Below, piece by piece: positions 35,063-44,131 of a stretch of DNA of 64,000 bases. Both the position numbers and the translations under genes were made by a program. Position 1 is the first letter of the stretch. Every line of letters begins with the position of its first letter. The DNA is taken from the NCBI RefSeq assembly GCF_003568845.1, contig NZ_CP030126.1:720501-784500 (forward strand), written 5' to 3'. Source of the stretch: Indioceanicola profundi. Lineage in GTDB: Bacteria > Pseudomonadota > Alphaproteobacteria > Azospirillales > Azospirillaceae. The notes under the pieces are model-generated. The model saw only the letters and a list, made by a program, of their open reading frames with translations, was not told the origin of the DNA and searched no databases.

Positions 35063-36100
35063 ATGGGATTCCTGGACACCTATGATGCAACCCCGGACGC
35101 GGACAAGACCAAGATCCTGTTCGGCGCCTTGGGACAGGACCTGCTGGGCGTCACGGCCGAACTCCGGGAGAAGCGCCCGATTCTGCAGGCGCCGGGCGGA
35201 GTCGTCCTGATCACCAGGTTCCATGACGTCGAGGAGGTGCTCTCCCGGAACCTCGTCTTCACGGTCCGTCCGTACCAGCCGAAGATGGACCCCGCCGTCG
35301 GCCCATTCATGCTAGCCCGGGACGGGACGGTCTACAATCAGCGCGATAAGGGGATCATGCGCGCATTGATCCAGCAGGCGGACATGTCTGGCGTCCGGAA
35401 AACCGTGGCCGATCTGGCCCGGTCCGCCATTGCGGGCGGCATGTCCGACGATGGCAGGCTGGAGGTCGTATCGCAGGTGACCCGGCTTGTCCCGGTACGG
35501 CTCACGGGCGCGTATTTCGGCTTCCCGGGCCCGGACGACGCCACGATGATGGCGTGGTCGCGCGCCACGCAGTACGACATGTTCCACAATCTGACAAATG
35601 ATCCCACGGTTCACGCGCGTAATCTGGAAGCCGGCAAGGAGATGAGGACTTGGCTCACCGGCTTCCTCCCCGACCGTGCCCGGCAGGTCCAGGCCGATCC
35701 CAAGCAGGATGATGTGGTCGCGCGCATGCTGCGTCTGGTCACGCCGGCCAGCATCGGGTTCGACTTCGAGCGGATCATGAGCAACACGATGGGACTTCTG
35801 GTTGGCGGGGTGGAGACCACCTCGGCCGCCATCGTCCAGGCCATCGATCAGTTGCTCAACCGGCCGCAGGCTCTCGCAGGTGCGCTCGATGCGGCGAAGT
35901 CCGGCGACAATGCCACGTTCGACGCGTATTTCTGGGAAGCATTGCGCTTCAACCCGATGAACCCATTCATCGTGCGTCTCTCAGCCGAGGACTATACGGT
36001 TGCGGCAGGAAGCGAGCGCGCCGCCTTGATCAAGGCAGGTTCGCTGGTGCTGGCGTCGAACGCCTCGGCCATGCACGACCGGCCTTGCGGAGACAGGGGC
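35063..36100 (+). pseudogene. Cytochrome P450, 3'-truncated
   Basis: The first 338 or so residues are a good bacterial P450: MGFLDTYDATPDAD at the start, an I-helix with the oxygen-activating region (GLLVGGVETTSAAIVQ) and an ExxR motif (EALRFNP). Similarity stops at NASAMHD near base 36078. The family would then continue for about 80 residues with the FGxGxHxCxG haem loop, but the frame runs into the antisense strand of ispH, and no haem-binding Cys is present. The frame stays open to 37255 only because ispH is open on that strand. GAGGAAG before the ATG shows it was once a real gene. The loss looks like a deletion joining the P450 to ispH between about 36078 and 36100. Confidence 0.85.
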
Positions 36101-37057
36101 CTACTCTGCCGCCAGGATGCGGGGGAGCTTGAAAGTAACGTCTTCCACGGCGGTGACGACTTCCTCCACCGTCACCTCGTAACGCTGCCGCAACTCCGCC
36201 AGGACCTCATCCACCAGCACCTCGGGAGCGGAGGCGCCGGCGGTGATGCCGAGGGTGGCAACGCCCTCCAGCTCCGCCCAATCGATGTTGGCGGCGCGCT
36301 GCACCAGGACGGAGCGGGGGCAGCCCTGGACCTTCGCCACCTCCACCAGCCGCATGGAGTTGGAGCTGTTGGGCGCGCCCAGCACCAGCACGGCGTCGGC
36401 ACGCTGGGCGATCACCTTCACCGCGGCTTGCCGGTTGGTGGTGGCGTAGCAGATATCCTCCCGCTTCGGGCCGCTGATGGCGGGGAAGCGCTCGCGCAAG
36501 GCGTCCACGATGCCGGCAGTGTCGTCCACCGACAGGGTGGTCTGGGTCACGAAGGCGAGGTTTTCGGTGGCGGGCACTTCCAGCGTCGCCACATCCTCCA
36601 CCGTTTCCACCAGGGTCACGGTGCCGGGGGGAAGCTGGCCCATGGTGCCGATCACCTCGGGATGGCCGGCATGGCCGATCAGGAGGATGTGCTGGCCGTC
36701 CTTGTGGTGCCGCTCCGCCTCCCGATGCACTTTGCTGACCAGAGGGCAAGTGGCGTCCACATAGATCATGTTGCGGCGCTGCGCCTCCGCCGGAACCGCC
36801 TTCGGCACGCCATGGGCGGAGAAGACCACCGGGCGGTCGTCGGGAACCTGGTCCAGCTCCTTCACGAAGATGGCGCCCTTGGCCTCAAGGCTCTGCACCA
36901 CGAATTTATTGTGCACGATCTCATGCCGGACATAGACGGGGGCGCCGTACTTCTCCAGCGCCACCTCCACGATCTGGATGGCGCGGTCCACGCCGGCGCA
37001 GAAGCCGCGCGGGGCGGCGAGCAGGACGTGGAGGGAGGGCTTCGCAGGTCCGGACAT
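36101..37057 (-). CDS. ispH: 4-hydroxy-3-methylbut-2-enyl diphosphate reductase IspH
   Basis: 318-residue iron-sulfur enzyme catalysing the last step of the MEP isoprenoid pathway, giving IPP and DMAPP. The three cluster cysteines are Cys20 (GFCAGV), Cys104 (DATCPLV) and Cys203 (ICYATTNRQ). HEIVHN, AHGVP and [11 protein letters not shown] motifs are intact, so the essential gene appears functional. It is followed within about 20 bp by the truncated P450 on the other strand. Confidence 0.97.
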   Translation of the reverse strand: MSGPAKPSLHVLLAAPRGFCAGVDRAIQIVEVALEKYGAPVYVRHEIVHNKFVVQSLEAKGAIFVKELDQVPDDRPVVFSAHGVPKAVPAEAQRRNMIYVDATCPLVSKVHREAERHHKDGQHILLIGHAGHPEVIGTMGQLPPGTVTLVETVEDVATLEVPATENLAFVTQTTLSVDDTAGIVDALRERFPAISGPKREDICYATTNRQAAVKVIAQRADAVLVLGAPNSSNSMRLVEVAKVQGCPRSVLVQRAANIDWAELEGVATLGITAGASAPEVLVDEVLAELRQRYEVTVEEVVTAVEDVTFKLPRILAAE

Positions 37058-37232
37058 GGTCAGCGGGAACTCTCTTTCAACCGGGAAAAGTCAGATGGAT
37101 CGGGCTATTCCGATGGTGGGTGGCGCGGGCTTGTGCCGGTCAGTCCGCTTCACTATTGTCGCGGTGCCTTCCGGGCCGCGGGGTCGCCCCCGCGCAATTC
37201 CTTTGGACTCCTTGGATACGGGCACCCGTTCG

Positions 37233-37772
37233 ATGACCACCCGCACCGACCATAATATAGGAACGCCGGCCAGGAAAGCCGCCCGCCGGATGGGCATGGC
37301 TGCCCTCCCGGTGCTTGCGCTGCTGGCGCTGGCGGGGTGCGCCGAGTCGGGCAATTTCCGCCCCGGCTGCCCGAATGTGGGCATCGTGCGCGATGCCGGC
37401 ACCTTGCGGACGGATGGCGCCACGGCGCTGATGAGCAGCCTGCCGGCCATGTGCCAGTATGAGGACAGCGGCGTGAACGTCACCGCCGTGCTTACCATCC
37501 AGGCCACCGCGGATGAGGGCAGCAGCGTTACCAGCGTGCCGGTGGAGTACTTCGTGGCCGTTACCGACCCGGAGCGCAACGTGCTGGCCAAGCAGGTTTT
37601 TGCCACCACCATTCCGCTGAACGGCGGCAAGGGCTCGGTGCAGGAAAGTCTGGTCCAGTTCATTCCGGCCCCCGTGACGGTGGATGCCCGGTGGTACGAG
37701 GTGCTGGTGGGCTTCCAGCTCTCCCAGGATCAGGTGGAGATGAACCGGCGGTCCAACGAGGCGCGACGGTAA
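37233..37772 (+). CDS. Small lipoprotein, unknown function
   Basis: 179-residue putative lipoprotein. A hydrophobic signal precedes a lipobox (LLALAGC); the mature part has several Cys (GCPNVG, PAMCQYE) and a beta-rich domain ending in a charged tail. I keep the ATG at 37233; ATG 37290, with AGGAAAG upstream, is possible and still gives a full signal. It is divergent from ispH. I do not recognise a family beyond a general resemblance to short alphaproteobacterial outer-membrane lipoproteins. Confidence 0.75.
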   Translation: MTTRTDHNIGTPARKAARRMGMAALPVLALLALAGCAESGNFRPGCPNVGIVRDAGTLRTDGATALMSSLPAMCQYEDSGVNVTAVLTIQATADEGSSVTSVPVEYFVAVTDPERNVLAKQVFATTIPLNGGKGSVQESLVQFIPAPVTVDARWYEVLVGFQLSQDQVEMNRRSNEARR

Positions 37773-37871
37773 AGGGGAATATCGGGGGGCGGCGTTCTTC
37801 GCGAAAGCGCCGATCCCTCTCTCCCCGGCGGGCAGACGGCTCAATGGCACGGAGCCAGCCAATTTCACCAC

Positions 37872-37954
37872 CGTCATCCCGGCGGAAGCCGGGACCCAGA
37901 GCCATGGGCACCGTCCTCGGGACTCCCGGGCCCCGGCTTCCGCGTGGGTGACGG
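37872..37954. repeat. 83-bp palindromic element, copy 1
   Basis: Imperfect inverted repeat starting cgtcatcccggcggaagccg and ending gtgacgg, close to the copy at 43123-43205 and of identical length. Its arms have drifted more than those of copy 2. It lies between the lipoprotein gene and the glycine riboswitch; nothing else was recognised in 37773-38067. Confidence 0.8.
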
Positions 37955-38067
37955 ATTGGATGAATATGGAAATCCCGTTTCGTGCACCCGCGTGACTTCC
38001 ATACGTCTGCTGCGTTGCGGCGATTGACTCCCTGCGGCGGGGCGTTAGTTTAGGGCACATGCTGACG

Positions 38068-38300
38068 ACCCCTCGCGGGAGAGACCGGCCTGCCTCTCGG
38101 GGTAGGGCGGCGCCGAAGGAGCAACCGCCCCCGGAAACTCTCAGGCAGAAGGACCGCAAGGGGGAAGCATATCTGGAAAGCAGGCGGGGCACCGCAGGGC
38201 CACAGGCCCGGAGCCCACGCCCACCGACGGAGTAAGTGGGACAGCCGTGGACAGCGCGGCGAAACCCACGAATCTCTCAGGGGTCAGGACAGAGGGGGGC
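38068..38300 (+). promoter_or_regulatory. Tandem glycine riboswitch
   Basis: Two consecutive aptamers upstream of gcvT. The first runs from gcgggagagaccgg through gccgaaggagcaacc to aaactctcaggcagaaggac. The second contains the parallel elements ggaaagcaggcg, caccgacggagtaag and gcgaaacccacgaatctctcagg, and ends near ggacagagggg. Glycine binding should switch on the glycine cleavage operon. The start codon lies about 43 bp after the second aptamer. I did not identify the expression platform. Confidence 0.93.
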
Positions 38301-38342
38301 GCGCCGATCCGGGAATAGTCCCGGCACGGAGGACTCTGTCCG

Positions 38343-39470
38343 GTGGAGCCTGCTTTGACCGATTCGCCCGAGACCACTCTCAAGACCCCGCTGCATGCGC
38401 TGCATGTGGAACTGGGCGCCAAGATGGTGCCCTTCGCCGGCTATGACATGCCGGTGCAGTATCCGCTGGGGGTGCTGAAGGAGCATCTGCACACGCGGGA
38501 CAAGGCGGGGCTGTTCGACGTGTCCCACATGGGGCAGGTGCGCATCACCGGCGAGAATCCGGCCAAGGCGCTGGAAACGCTGGTGCCGGGCGACCTGCAG
38601 GCGCTGGAACCGGGCCGCATCCGCTACACCATGTTCACCAACGGGCAGGGCGGCATCCTGGACGACCTGATGGTGACGCGGGTCAGCGACACCGAGCTGT
38701 TCGTGGTGATCAACGCCGCCTGCAAGCATGCCGACCTGGCGCATATGCGCAAGCACCTGACCGGCGTCGAGATCGAGTATCTGGGCGACGATGCCGGTCT
38801 GCTGGCGCTCCAGGGGCCGGCCGCGGCCGAGGTGATGGCGCGCTTCGTGGAAGAGGCGGCCTCCATGCCCTTCATGTCCATAATCGAAACCGACATCGGC
38901 GGCATCCCGGTGCGCCTGTCCCGGTCCGGCTATACCGGCGAGGACGGCTATGAGATTTCGGTGGCCCCGAAGCATGCCGAGGCGCTGGCCCGGCTGCTGC
39001 TGAGCGAGGAGGAGGTGGAGGCGATCGGCCTCGGCGCCCGCGACTCGCTGCGGCTGGAGGCAGGGCTCTGCCTCTACGGGCACGATATCGACGAGACCAC
39101 CACCCCGGTCGAGGCGGCGCTGATGTGGACCATCTCCAAGCGCCGCCGGGCCGAGGGCGGGTTCCCGGGGGCGGCGACGGTGCAGGCGCAACTGGCCGAG
39201 GGGGCCACGCGCAAGCGGGTCGGCATCCAGCCGGAGGGCAGGGCGCCTGCGCGCGAGCACACGGAGATCCAGGACATGGACGGGCGCGTGATCGGGGAAA
39301 TCACCAGCGGCGGCTTCGGCCCCACGGTGAACGGCCCGGTGGCCATAGGCTATGTGGCGGCGGCGCATGCCAAGGCGGGCACGCCGGTCCAGCTCATCGT
39401 CCGCGGCAAGGCGATGCCGGCCAAGGTGGCCGCGCTTCCCTTCGCGCCGCACCGGTATTTCAGGGGGTAG
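38343..39470 (+). CDS. gcvT: Aminomethyltransferase, glycine cleavage T protein
   Basis: 375-residue T protein that releases ammonia and passes the methylene group to tetrahydrofolate. It starts with GTG at 38343. Family motifs FAGYDMPVQY, LFDVSHMGQV, SGYTGEDGYEI and the C-terminal GEITSGGFGPTVN are intact. It is the first gene after the riboswitch. A 276-bp gap with repeats separates it from gcvH, unusual inside this operon. Confidence 0.97.
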   Translation: MEPALTDSPETTLKTPLHALHVELGAKMVPFAGYDMPVQYPLGVLKEHLHTRDKAGLFDVSHMGQVRITGENPAKALETLVPGDLQALEPGRIRYTMFTNGQGGILDDLMVTRVSDTELFVVINAACKHADLAHMRKHLTGVEIEYLGDDAGLLALQGPAAAEVMARFVEEAASMPFMSIIETDIGGIPVRLSRSGYTGEDGYEISVAPKHAEALARLLLSEEEVEAIGLGARDSLRLEAGLCLYGHDIDETTTPVEAALMWTISKRRRAEGGFPGAATVQAQLAEGATRKRVGIQPEGRAPAREHTEIQDMDGRVIGEITSGGFGPTVNGPVAIGYVAAAHAKAGTPVQLIVRGKAMPAKVAALPFAPHRYFRG

Positions 39471-39513
39471 GGGCTGGTGCGCGACGGGGTGGTTCCGCCT
39501 TGGCACCGAGAGG

Positions 39514-39673
39514 CCCTTCGACAGGCTCAGGGCGAGGTGGGGAGCCATACCGGCAGCACCCCATTCCGATTGCCAGCGAGGTGGAACCGGTAACGGCATC
39601 TCCATCCCGCTTGGCGGCGGGGTGGCCTGATCTTGGGAGGTTGCCCTCACCCCGAGCTTGTCGAGGGGCGAGG
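39514..39673. repeat. Inverted pair of CCCTTCGACA..GCTC repeats
   Basis: One copy (cccttcgacaggctcagggcgagg) at 39514-39537 and an inverted, slightly diverged copy at 39645-39673 inside the 276-bp gcvT-gcvH gap. This sequence type is a common intergenic repeat in high-GC proteobacteria. It interrupts the operon without breaking a gene. Confidence 0.7.
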
Positions 39674-39746
39674 GCATCGCGCACCGAACAGAATACCGCC
39701 GGCCCCGGCCGGCACGTCAGCAGCATCACGTCAGGGGACAGGCATC

Positions 39747-40115
39747 ATGATCAAGTTCAGCAAGGACCATGAGTGGATCAAGGTCGAGGGTGACACCGCG
39801 ACCGTCGGCATCACGGAATACGCCCAGAGCCAGCTCGGCGACGTGGTGTTCGTCGAGGTGCCGGAAGCCGGCAAGCGGTTGAGCCAGGGCAAGGACGCGG
39901 CGGTGGTCGAGTCCGTGAAGGCGGCCTCCGAGGTCTATGCCCCGGTGGACGGCACCGTGGTCGAGGGCAACCAGGCCCTGGCCGACGACCCGTCGCTGGT
40001 CAACACGGCGCCGGAGACCGATGGCTGGTTCTTCAAGATGACCCTGTCCAACCCGTCCCAGCTCGACGCGCTGATGGATGAGGCGGCCTACAAGTCCTAT
40101 ATCGAGGGTCTCTGA
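39747..40115 (+). CDS. gcvH: Glycine cleavage system H protein
   Basis: 122-residue lipoyl carrier protein shuttling the aminomethyl group between the P and T proteins. The lipoylated Lys is in [16 protein letters not shown]. Length and the [21 protein letters not shown] start are typical. Its stop overlaps the gcvPA start (tgATG). Confidence 0.97.
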   Translation: MIKFSKDHEWIKVEGDTATVGITEYAQSQLGDVVFVEVPEAGKRLSQGKDAAVVESVKAASEVYAPVDGTVVEGNQALADDPSLVNTAPETDGWFFKMTLSNPSQLDALMDEAAYKSYIEGL

Positions 40116-41461
40116 TGCGTTACCTGCCCCTGACCGAGGCCGACCGGCGGGAGATGCTCGCCAGGATCGGCGTTCCGGACGTGGATGCGCTGTTCCGCGA
40201 CGTGCCGGAATCCGCCCGGCTGAAGGCCCCCATCGCTGGCCTGCCCATGCACCAGGGCGAGCTGGAGGTGGAGCGCCATCTGTCGCGGCTGGCGGCGAAG
40301 AACGTCACCGCCGGCTCCGTGCCCTTCTTCATCGGCGCCGGCGCCTACAAGCACCATGTGCCGGCCAGCGTGGACCAGCTTCTGCTGCGCGGCGAGTTCC
40401 TGACCAGCTACACGCCCTACCAGCCCGAAGTGGCGCAGGGCACGCTGCAATATCTGTTCGAGTTCCAGACCCAGGTTGCCCTGGTCACCGGCATGGAGGT
40501 GGCCAACGCCTCCATGTATGACGGGGCCACCGCCACGGCCGAGGCCGTGCTGATGGCCAACCGCATCACCAAGCGGAACAAGGCCATTCTGTCCGGCGGC
40601 CTGCACCCGCATTACCGTTCCGTCACCGAAACGACCTGCGGCGTGATGGGGATGGAGATCGTGGCGGCGGAGCCCGATCCCATGGATCTGGAGGATCTGG
40701 CCGGCCGGATCGACGACAGGACCGCCTGCGTCGTGGTGCAGACGCCGAGCCTGTTCGGCCATGTGCGTGACTTCACCAGCCTGTGCGAGGCCGCCCATGC
40801 CAAGGGCGCGCTGGTCATCGTGGCGGTGACGGAGATCGTGTCGCTGGGCCTGCTGACCCCGCCGGGCGAGATGGGCGCCGACATCGTCGTGGCCGAGGGG
40901 CAGAGCATCGGCAACGCGCTGAATTTCGGCGGCCCCTATGTCGGGCTGTTCGCCACGCGGGAGAAGTTCGTTCGCCAGATGCCGGGCCGCCTCTGCGGCC
41001 AGACGGTGGATGCGGACGGCAAGCGCGGCTTCGTGCTGACGCTGTCCACCCGCGAGCAGCATATCCGCCGCGAGAAGGCCACCTCCAACATCTGCACCAA
41101 TTCCGGCCTCTGCGCGCTGGCCTTCACCATCCACATGTCGCTGCTGGGCGAGGCGGGCTACACCAAGCTGGCCCGCATCAATCATGCGAACGCGGTGGTG
41201 CTGGCGGAGAAGCTGGCCGGGGTGGCGGGCGTCGAGGTCCTGAACGAGGGCTTCTTCAACGAGTTCACCGTGAAGCTGCCGAAGCCGGCGGCCGGGATCG
41301 TCGAGGCGCTGGCGGCCAAGGGCGTGCTGGCCGGCGTGCCGGTGTCCCGCTTCTACCCGGATGTGGCCGGGGTGGAGAACCTGCTGCTGGTCGCGGCGAC
41401 GGAGACCAACACCGTGGGCGACATGGACGAGCTGGTCCGCGCCCTCGAGGAGGTGCTGTGA
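40115..41461 (+). CDS. gcvPA: Glycine dehydrogenase subunit 1 (split P protein)
   Basis: 448-residue N-terminal half of the two-gene glycine decarboxylase. The start [19 protein letters not shown] and motifs such as [12 protein letters not shown] and [19 protein letters not shown] are standard. Stop and start overlap gcvH and gcvPB by a single base each, favouring equal synthesis of the subunits. Confidence 0.97.
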   Translation: MRYLPLTEADRREMLARIGVPDVDALFRDVPESARLKAPIAGLPMHQGELEVERHLSRLAAKNVTAGSVPFFIGAGAYKHHVPASVDQLLLRGEFLTSYTPYQPEVAQGTLQYLFEFQTQVALVTGMEVANASMYDGATATAEAVLMANRITKRNKAILSGGLHPHYRSVTETTCGVMGMEIVAAEPDPMDLEDLAGRIDDRTACVVVQTPSLFGHVRDFTSLCEAAHAKGALVIVAVTEIVSLGLLTPPGEMGADIVVAEGQSIGNALNFGGPYVGLFATREKFVRQMPGRLCGQTVDADGKRGFVLTLSTREQHIRREKATSNICTNSGLCALAFTIHMSLLGEAGYTKLARINHANAVVLAEKLAGVAGVEVLNEGFFNEFTVKLPKPAAGIVEALAAKGVLAGVPVSRFYPDVAGVENLLLVAATETNTVGDMDELVRALEEVL

Positions 41462-43035
41462 TGGGCATGAACAGTCAGGGCCGCGATACGAAGCCCCATG
41501 ACGTCGCCGTGCTGGAGGACGTGAAGACCTTCACCGGCAACAAGGCGCTCCAGCTCGAGGAAGCGCTGATCTTCGAGCTGGACAACCACGGCGTTTCCGG
41601 CGTGGACCTGCCGGAGCCGGCCACCGGCAGCCTGAGGCTGGGCAAGGTAAAGGCGCGCAAGGGCATCGGCCTGCCGCATTTGTCAGAGCCGGAGGTGGTG
41701 CGCCACTTCACGCGCCTGTCGCAGAAGAACTTCGGCATCGACAGCACGATGTACCCGCTGGGCTCCTGTACGATGAAGCACAACCCGCGCCTGAACGAGA
41801 AGATGGCGCGGCTGCCGGGCTTCAGCGACGTGCATCCGCTCCAGCCCGTCTCCACCGTGCAGGGTGCCTTGGAGCTGATCGACCAGCTTGCCCACTGGCT
41901 GAAGACCCTGACCGGCATGCCGGCGGTGGCGATGAGCCCGGCGGCGGGCGCCCATGGCGAGCTGTGCGGGCTAATGGCCATCCGGGCGGCGCTGCATGCA
42001 CGCGGCGAGGGGCACCGGACCCGCGTGCTGGTGCCGGAATCGGCGCACGGCACCAACCCCGCCACGGCGGCCTTCTGCGGCTTCACCGTGGATTCCATCC
42101 CGGCGGAGGAGAATGGGCGCGTCAGCGTTGAGGCGGTGAAGGCCAAGCTGGGGCCGGACGTCGCCTGCATCATGTTGACCAACCCCAACACCTGCGGCCT
42201 GTTCGAACCGCAGGTGAAGGAGATCGCCGATGCCGTGCATGCGGCCGGCGGCTATTTCTACTGCGACGGCGCCAACTACAACGCCATCGTCGGCCGGGTG
42301 CGCCCGGCGGACCTCGGCGTCGACGCCATGCACATCAACCTGCACAAGACCTTCTCCACGCCCCATGGCGGCGGCGGTCCGGGCTCCGGCCCGGTGGTGC
42401 TGTCGGATGCGCTGGCCCCCTTCGCGCCGATGCCCTTCGTGGTGCATGGCAAGGACGGCTTCGATCTGGTGGAGCATGCGGCCGGGACCGATACCCAACC
42501 GTTCGGCCGGATGAAGGGTTTCCACGGCCAGATGGGCATGTTCGTGCGCGCCCTGGCCTACATCATGAGCCATGGGGCGGACGGGCTGCGGCAGGTGGCG
42601 TCGGACGCGGTGCTGAACGCCAACTACATCAAGGAAAGCCTGAAGGACACGATGTCGGTCAGCTTCGACGGGCCCTGCATGCATGAGGCCCTGTTCGACG
42701 ACCGCTTCCTGAAGGGCTCCGGGGTCACCCCGCTCGACTTCGCCAAGGCGATGATCGACGAGGGCTTCCACCCGATGACCATGTACTTCCCGCTGGTCGT
42801 CCACGGCGCGCTGCTGGTGGAGCCGACGGAGACGGAAAGCAAGGCGACGCTGGACCAGTTCATCGCCACGTTGCGCCATCTGGCGGAGCGGGCGAAGGCG
42901 GGCGACGCCGCCTACTTCCAGGCCGCCCCGCGCCTGACGCCGCGCCGGCGTCTGGACGAGACGGCCGCGGCCCGCAAGCCGATCCTGCGCTGGACCCGCC
43001 CGGCTGGCACGGCCCAGGCCCAGGCGGCGGAGTAA
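41461..43035 (+). CDS. gcvPB: Glycine dehydrogenase subunit 2 (split P protein, PLP)
   Basis: 524-residue PLP-bearing half of glycine decarboxylase. The PLP Lys is Lys296 (INLHKTFSTPHGGGGPG). The C-terminal 30 residues are basic and Ala-rich, typical of alphaproteobacterial forms. It ends the operon; a hairpin with a T-rich tail follows. Confidence 0.97.
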   Translation: MGMNSQGRDTKPHDVAVLEDVKTFTGNKALQLEEALIFELDNHGVSGVDLPEPATGSLRLGKVKARKGIGLPHLSEPEVVRHFTRLSQKNFGIDSTMYPLGSCTMKHNPRLNEKMARLPGFSDVHPLQPVSTVQGALELIDQLAHWLKTLTGMPAVAMSPAAGAHGELCGLMAIRAALHARGEGHRTRVLVPESAHGTNPATAAFCGFTVDSIPAEENGRVSVEAVKAKLGPDVACIMLTNPNTCGLFEPQVKEIADAVHAAGGYFYCDGANYNAIVGRVRPADLGVDAMHINLHKTFSTPHGGGGPGSGPVVLSDALAPFAPMPFVVHGKDGFDLVEHAAGTDTQPFGRMKGFHGQMGMFVRALAYIMSHGADGLRQVASDAVLNANYIKESLKDTMSVSFDGPCMHEALFDDRFLKGSGVTPLDFAKAMIDEGFHPMTMYFPLVVHGALLVEPTETESKATLDQFIATLRHLAERAKAGDAAYFQAAPRLTPRRRLDETAAARKPILRWTRPAGTAQAQAAE

Positions 43036-43063
43036 GGGGCCTCGCCACTGTGTGAGGGGAGCG

Positions 43064-43098
43064 GGCGGGGCTGGAAACGGCCCCGCCTGTTCTGTTTT
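43064..43098 (+). terminator. Terminator of the gcv operon
   Basis: Stem ggcggggc / gccccgcc with an 8-nt loop, followed by tgttctgtttt. It lies about 30 bp after the gcvPB stop. Confidence 0.75.
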
Positions 43099-43122
43099 GC
43101 GGCGCCCCACCGATCTCTTCTC

Positions 43123-43205
43123 CGTCATCCCGGCGAAAGCCGGGACCCAGAGCCACCAGCACCGCCCTCGGGACTCCTGGGTCCTGGCTTTCGCCGGGAT
43201 GACGG
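43123..43205. repeat. 83-bp palindromic element, copy 2
   Basis: Near-perfect inverted repeat: cgtcatcccggcgaaagccg at one end and its complement at the other, with a central accgccctcgggactcc. Same length as copy 1 at 37872. Together they bracket the glycine riboswitch and gcv operon. Confidence 0.88.
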
Positions 43206-43323
43206 GTGGGGATGATGGGTGGGGAGGTGCGGCTCCGAGGTAACCGCTGCTCGATTCAAATGGATCGAAACCCGTCCCCGGCCTGTTCCTTCTGCAAACC
43301 CAATCCACAGAGGGAGACGTGCC

Positions 43324-43587
43324 ATGGGCATCATCGCCTGGATCATCCTTGGTCTGATCGCCGGCTGGCTGGCGCACAAGATCATGCACGGGGCCGGGGC
43401 CGGGCTGGTCATGAACTTGGTGCTGGGCATTGTCGGCGCGTTCGTCGGCGGCTTCCTGGTCCGCATCCTGGGCGGGGCCGGCGTGACCGGGTTCAATATC
43501 TGGAGCCTGATCGTGGCCACGCTGGGCGCGGTGGTGGTGCTGTGGCTGTTCAACAAGCTGTCCAGCCGGCGCAGCGCCAGTCTCTGA
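43324..43587 (+). CDS. GlsB/YeaQ/YmgE-family membrane protein
   Basis: 87-residue inner-membrane protein with three hydrophobic segments and the family start MGIIAWIILGLIAGWLA, then IVGAFVGGFL. AGGGAGA precedes the ATG. The family is tied to general stress; its mechanism is unknown. It stands alone between the 83-bp repeat and a small membrane protein. Confidence 0.9.
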   Translation: MGIIAWIILGLIAGWLAHKIMHGAGAGLVMNLVLGIVGAFVGGFLVRILGGAGVTGFNIWSLIVATLGAVVVLWLFNKLSSRRSASL

Positions 43588-43772
43588 CCCCCGCCGTCAC
43601 GCGGACGCCACGGATCGGCGGTAGAATGGCCTGACAACGTGACCTGCGGTACTGCGCGTGACAGCGCAGGGCGCGGGATGTTGCGGATGGCTGTGCCGGG
43701 GTGCCGGCAGGCCACGCCCCACGTCAGGGCTTATCGCCGCGCCCGGGCGGGCGCGCAGGAAGGCAGGTTTCC

Positions 43773-44063
43773 ATGCGCTCCCGCGATCCGGCACCCGTTT
43801 CAGGCCTGCCGCGCCTCCGGCGGATGGCTCTGGTCGCCATGGGCTGGACGATCATCGTGGCCGGCGTGCTTGCAATGCCGCTGCCGGGGCCGTTCGGTCT
43901 GCCCATCGCCTTCGCCGGCGCGCTGCTTCTGCTGCGGAATTCGCCGGATGCCAGGAAGACGCTGATCCGCTGGAAGCGGAAGGCCCCGGCGCGCCTATCC
44001 CCCATCGTCGGCCGGTTCGAGGCTTGGCGGACCCGCAGGCGGCTGAAGCGTCGAGCCGGGTAG
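43773..44063 (+). CDS. Small two-segment membrane protein
   Basis: 96-residue protein with two hydrophobic segments (MALVAMGWTIIVAGVLAMPLPGPFG and LPIAFAGALLLLRN) and a very basic C-terminus (RRLKRRAG). The PLPGPFGLP turn resembles the PGPGW-type transmembrane proteins. AGGAAGGCAGG precedes the ATG. Function unknown; it points into the aminotransferase gene 68 bp downstream. Confidence 0.7.
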   Translation: MRSRDPAPVSGLPRLRRMALVAMGWTIIVAGVLAMPLPGPFGLPIAFAGALLLLRNSPDARKTLIRWKRKAPARLSPIVGRFEAWRTRRRLKRRAG

Positions 44064-44131
44064 CACGCCGGGGCTTCCCCGCAGGCCGCCTGCGGCTATG
44101 ATGCTGCCCCACGCAGCAGGGGCGAACGGTC

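Noticed and set aside
34982-37255. 757-residue P450 fusion protein
   Set aside because: The C-terminal half is the antisense of ispH; P450 similarity ends near 36078. Treated as a truncated gene.
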